DNA from: an uncultured Gammaproteobacteria bacterium | Lineage (GTDB): Bacteria > Pseudomonadota > Gammaproteobacteria > Nitrosococcales > Methylophagaceae | Direction: 5' to 3' | Assembly (NCBI GenBank): GCA_905181885.1 | Contig: CAJIZI010000003.1 | Location: forward strand, 62,001-126,000 | Length of the DNA: 64,000 nt | Shown: positions 61,090 through 64,000 of the stretch, piece after piece | Position numbering within the stretch: position 1 is the stretch's first letter | Layout of the letters: each line of letters starts with the position of its first letter | Program-made: the position numbers and the translations under genes | The notes under the pieces: generated by a model | What the model saw: only the letters and a program-made list of their open reading frames with translations | Told to the model about the DNA's origin: nothing | The model's database searches: none

Positions 61090-61505
61090 TATGAAGCCTT
61101 AGGGTTTTTAGTTGTAACATCTACTCTATTTCGCATAAAGTCAGCAGTTTGGGAAAATGATGCCATCAATTGTTCAGCAAGCACTAAATCGAGATCCATT
61201 TTAGATAAAGCTTGCGCCATACAATATAGCCATTGAGCGCCTTCTTCTATACCAATTGAAAAAGGTAAGTAACGTTTTCGCAATTTAGGATGACCATGCT
61301 TGTCAGTATACAGTGATGGAGTTCTCAACCAACCAGTTAAAAACAAATAAAACTTCTCTTCACTTTCCGCAATATCTTGTGGGGGTATGTCTCTAATAAG
61401 TTGTGTCTGTATCCTTTCAGACATGATTTAGTGAAACGTCTTTGTTAAATGTCGAGCGGCCACTGCGCCGCCAGTCCTGACATAAGGAGTATCTATTTCT
61501 GACAT
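61089..61505 (-). pseudogene. Group II truncated haemoglobin with in-frame TAA
   Basis: From ATG 61505 the frame reads a normal globin N-terminus (TPYVRTGGAVAARHLTKTFH), meets TAA at 61428-61430, and continues in the same frame as IMSERIQTQLIRDIPPQDIAESEEKFYLFLTGWL, KHGHPKLRKRYLPF.IG and WLYCMAQAL..TADFMRNR. Total length with the stop is 138 codons, the family size. The stop is in helix B region, right after the position of the distal tyrosine (B10), which reads His. A point mutation, or a sequencing error, is the simplest cause. Translation from ATG 61424 alone would lack the first two helices and probably could not fold around heme. Confidence 0.8.
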
Positions 61506-61575
61506 TATGCTACTCAAATTTACAAATGTATTGATGATCTTAACGATGTTTAATCTGCCTACAAAGTAATGTTAC

Positions 61576-61604
61576 TTGCGACAAGTTAAGTAGACAAGGA
61601 TAAT
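61576..61604 (+). promoter_or_regulatory. Likely sigma-70 promoter of the Fae-like gene
   Basis: TTGCGA (61576-61581), 17-bp spacer, GATAAT (61599-61604). Four of six and five of six consensus matches, with ideal spacing. It lies 79 bp upstream of the Fae-like start. Confidence 0.55.
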
Positions 61605-61617
61605 TGGCATATTATCC
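61598..61617. promoter_or_regulatory. Perfect inverted repeat over the -10 element, possible operator
   Basis: GGATAAT-TGGCAT-ATTATCC is a perfect 7-bp dyad with a 6-bp centre. Its left arm is the -10 box of the promoter above, so a repressor bound here would block transcription of the Fae-like gene. The regulator is not known. Confidence 0.5.
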
Positions 61618-61682
61618 AAGTTGTTTTGTTCATAACGAGTAAAGAACTTGATTGTTTTATTAATTATTACTGGAGTAAACCT

Positions 61683-62225
61683 ATGAGTGAAAAAATTGTA
61701 ATGCGTGCTGGTGAATGTTTGTTAGCAGGTGGCCCACCATTTACTGCTGCTGAACCTGAAGTCCTCATCGGTGAGTTAGATGGACCATTCGGCAGTGCAT
61801 TTGCTAATTTGATGGGAGATCAAGTTAAAGGTCATTCACGAGTACTAGCATTAATGAACACTGATGTCATGGTTCGTCCTGCTACTTTAATGGTCAGTAA
61901 AGTCACAGTAAAAAGTAATGCATATACAACTATTTTATTGGGTACAGTTCAAGGCGCCATCGCTAATGGTGTACTAGATGCTGTTCGTAACGGGACAATT
62001 CCAAAAGAAAGAGCTAATGAGCTAGGAATTATAGTTTCTGTTTGGTTACACCCAGATATCATAACTGTTGAAGATTTAGATCATGAAGCTTTATTTAACA
62101 TTCATCGTGAAGCAACACGGAAAGCACTTGAAAAAGCAATGAATAATGAGCCCAGCATTGATTACTTATTGGAGAACCAAGATAAGTTAGTCCATAAATA
62201 TTATGAGAGAGCATTAGCAAAGTAA
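61683..62225 (+). CDS. Formaldehyde-activating enzyme homologue without the catalytic histidine
   Basis: 180 residues aligned end to end with Fae, which condenses formaldehyde with tetrahydromethanopterin in methylotrophs. Shared blocks: GECLLAG, IGELDGPFGSAFANLM, VRPATLMVSKVTVKS, LGTVQGAIANGVLDAVRNGTIPKE and NIHREATRKALEKAMNNEP. The histidine in the AHIDLIIG block of canonical Fae is a glutamate here (E24 in AEPEVLIG). ATG 61683 has the GGAGTAA ribosome-binding site. Followed by a terminator, so monocistronic. A diverged Fae2/Fae3-type paralogue with sensory or other binding role is my reading. Confidence 0.85.
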   Translation: MSEKIVMRAGECLLAGGPPFTAAEPEVLIGELDGPFGSAFANLMGDQVKGHSRVLALMNTDVMVRPATLMVSKVTVKSNAYTTILLGTVQGAIANGVLDAVRNGTIPKERANELGIIVSVWLHPDIITVEDLDHEALFNIHREATRKALEKAMNNEPSIDYLLENQDKLVHKYYERALAK

Positions 62226-62252
62226 ATACTTAATTATTTAGAGCATAAGAGC

Positions 62253-62291
62253 AACGGCCCGCATAGCATACTATCTGGGCCGTTATTTTAT
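62253..62291 (+). terminator. Rho-independent terminator after the Fae-like gene
   Basis: AACGGCCC (62253-62260) pairs with GGGCCGTT (62277-62284) as a perfect 8-bp GC-rich stem, followed by ATTTTATT. Confidence 0.9.
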
Positions 62292-62352
62292 TAATAACTT
62301 GATTTGTTGGGCGCTATCGAAAATGGTCATCAACGCCTTATGGATATAAAAG

Positions 62353-64000
62353 ATGCATGAAGAAATAGCACAAGTTTTTAGTGATGGGGGGTTGTTATCC
62401 CAGCATATTGATGGCTACGCTCCAAGACCACAGCAGCTAGAAATGGCAAATACTATTGCTGAAACCCTCTCAGATAGCACAGTTTTAATAGCGGAAGCAG
62501 GAACGGGGACAGGAAAAACTTTTGCTTATCTCGTTCCGGCAATTTTATCGGGTCAGAAAATCATTATTTCAACTGGTACCAAGAATTTACAAGACCAATT
62601 ATTTAGTCGTGACTTACCAACATTACGGAAAGCATTAGCCGTACCTTTCCAAGCTGCTTTGTTAAAAGGTCGGAGTAACTATCTTTGTCACTACCGGTTA
62701 GATTTGGCACAACATGATCCATTACAAGCTCAGTACTCCGACACTCTCTATGAGTTACAAGTCTGGTCAGGGCAGACGCGAACAGGAGATTTAAGCGAGG
62801 AAGATATACTTGAAGATGGGATGAGCTTATGGCCCAAAGTCACCTCGACGATTGATAACTGTCTAGGACAGTCATGCCCAAATAATACAGAATGCTTCAT
62901 AAATGAAGCGAGGAAAACTGCACAAGAAGCAGATATATTGGTTGTGAATCACCATTTATTAATGTCAGATATGTCGTTGAAGTCATCCGGTCAAGGTGAA
63001 GTTTTACCGAGTGCAGATGGGTATATCATTGATGAGGCCCACCAGTTACCTGACATAGCTACTCAATTTTTAGGGGACCGAATTAGTAGCCACCAAATTC
63101 AAGAGTTGTGCCGAGATACAATTAGGGAAATGGTTAAAGACGCAGCAGATATGGCATCTTTACAAGACCATGCCGATAAAACTGAAGCTTGTTTAAGAGC
63201 TTTCAGGCTGAGCCTGGGTGAAAAGGAACAACGGTTACCATGGAGGTCTTTGCTCGAAAAAATGGGAGTTGAGAACAAATTAGCAAGCTTATTGGAATGT
63301 ATAGAAGATCTGTCAGAACAATTAGCACAGGCTGCTGAAAGAGGAAAAGGCCTAGAACAGTGCCATACACGCTCTATTGGTATATTAAATATACTACGGT
63401 TATTTAACCAAGAACATGAAAATGACCTTTTGGTTTTATGGGCAGATATTCGCTCTGCAAGCATTACACTACATGCGACCCCACATAATATAAGTGACTA
63501 CTTTCATAAATGGATTGATCAAAAACGACAAGCTTGGGTGTTCACTTCTGCTACTTTAACAGTTGCAGGAAAGCTTAAAAACTTTAGTAGTCAATTAGGA
63601 ATCAGCAATGCTCAAAATGTAGTTTGGCCAAGCCCATTTGATTTTGAAAAACAAAGCCTCTTGTATATGCCTTCGATTCCTGTTGATCCAAATCATGTTG
63701 ATTATTTAAAACACATAATCGAGATAAGTAAAGAGATGATTGAATATAGTCAGGGTCGTACTTTCTTACTCTTTACTAGTTATCGAGCACTAAATATTGT
63801 TGCTGAAGCATTAGTAGATTCGGATTATCCATTGATGGTTCAAGGCAGGGCATCAAAAAGTCATTTGCTAACAGAATTCCGTTCTCATGGTAATGCAGTT
63901 TTATTAGGAACAAATAGCTTTTGGGAGGGTGTTGATGTGAGAGGGGAGGCATTATCTTGCGTTTTAATTGATAAAATTCCTTTTGCAGCACCTGATGACC
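62353..64000 (+). CDS. DinG/YoaA family ATP-dependent DNA helicase, 3' end outside window
   Basis: 549 codons are open to the window end. YAPRPQQLEMANTIA, Walker A LIAEAGTGTGKTFAYLVPAI, STGTKNLQDQLFSRDLP, the iron-sulfur cysteines CHYRLDL...CLGQSCPNNTECFINEARK, IIDEAHQLPDIAT, TSATLTVAGKL, LLFTSYRALNIVAE and ALLLGTNSFWEGVDVRGEALSC-type motif (VLLGTNSFWEGVDVRGE). 5'-3' XPD-like helicase for repair. Only the last motif and C-terminus are missing. YoaA versus DinG cannot be settled here. Confidence 0.93.
   Translation, partial: MHEEIAQVFSDGGLLSQHIDGYAPRPQQLEMANTIAETLSDSTVLIAEAGTGTGKTFAYLVPAILSGQKIIISTGTKNLQDQLFSRDLPTLRKALAVPFQAALLKGRSNYLCHYRLDLAQHDPLQAQYSDTLYELQVWSGQTRTGDLSEEDILEDGMSLWPKVTSTIDNCLGQSCPNNTECFINEARKTAQEADILVVNHHLLMSDMSLKSSGQGEVLPSADGYIIDEAHQLPDIATQFLGDRISSHQIQELCRDTIREMVKDAADMASLQDHADKTEACLRAFRLSLGEKEQRLPWRSLLEKMGVENKLASLLECIEDLSEQLAQAAERGKGLEQCHTRSIGILNILRLFNQEHENDLLVLWADIRSASITLHATPHNISDYFHKWIDQKRQAWVFTSATLTVAGKLKNFSSQLGISNAQNVVWPSPFDFEKQSLLYMPSIPVDPNHVDYLKHIIEISKEMIEYSQGRTFLLFTSYRALNIVAEALVDSDYPLMVQGRASKSHLLTEFRSHGNAVLLGTNSFWEGVDVRGEALSCVLIDKIPFAAPDD

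Overview
The window is chromosomal DNA of an AT-rich gammaproteobacterium. That placement rests on gamma-typical housekeeping genes: cmoAB, zipA next to ligA, hrpA, rapA, dbpA, the fused rlmKL, darP (yjgA), hslR, yhbY and dksA. A formaldehyde-activating-enzyme homologue and a moaA-fdhD pair (formate dehydrogenase maturation) fit a methylotroph or a relative such as Methylococcales, Methylophaga or Cycloclasticus. The genus is inference only. There is no phage, insertion sequence, CRISPR array or rRNA operon. The one RNA gene is a tRNA-Ser(UGA).

Layout. 1-2 kb: trpE (cut by the window edge) and rpe on the minus strand, with a 27-codon ORF between them that looks like the tail of a deleted gph. 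2.2-6.9 kb: a small ORF with a spermidine-synthase-like gene, an L,D-transpeptidase, then tsaB-cmoA-cmoB (tRNA modification) and a small secreted protein. 7-10.6 kb is the most accessory part: a DUF4214 protein, a heptamer tandem repeat, an acyltransferase and 600 bp of non-coding DNA. 10.6-16.5 kb: tRNA-Ser, a BI-1 membrane protein, moaA-fdhD, a half-length mazG, hslR and acs. 16.5-25.6 kb: dksA, cysZ, an FGGY kinase, queF, zipA-ligA-yjbQ, two small ORFs, a phosphodiester-glycosidase-like lipoprotein and a YdjM-like membrane protein. 25.8-35.9 kb: an MBL-fold hydrolase, SulP plus UspA, then a tight run of seven genes that is a recognisable arsenosugar biosynthesis cassette. 35.9-50.4 kb: darP, hrpA, yhbY, rlmKL, ppk1, ycgN and neighbours, apeB, DUF445, yigZ and a rhodanese-like protein. 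50.5-60.4 kb: dbpA-rapA, an RND efflux pair and an AEC carrier. 60.3-64 kb: a CinA-like protein, a truncated haemoglobin with an in-frame stop, the Fae homologue and a dinG/yoaA helicase that runs off the end.

Two things stand out. First, the arsenosugar cassette: a mercuric-reductase-like flavoprotein, a TVP38 membrane protein, ArsS, an ArsM-type methyltransferase, two glycosyltransferase-like enzymes, and a membrane sterol-desaturase/fatty-acid-hydroxylase enzyme embedded with overlapping reading frames. The gene overlaps suggest one transcript, and the hydroxylase hints that the product may be a lipid-linked arsenosugar.

Second, otherwise well-conserved genes are broken unusually often. 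Five (bax1/yccA-like, hslR, the glycosidase-like lipoprotein, SulP, rlmKL) each need exactly one extra base removed to restore the family sequence. A sixth (truncated haemoglobin) has an in-frame TAA. Insertion-type sequencing errors, early genome erosion and programmed +1 frameshifting are the three explanations; raw reads would separate the first from the others.
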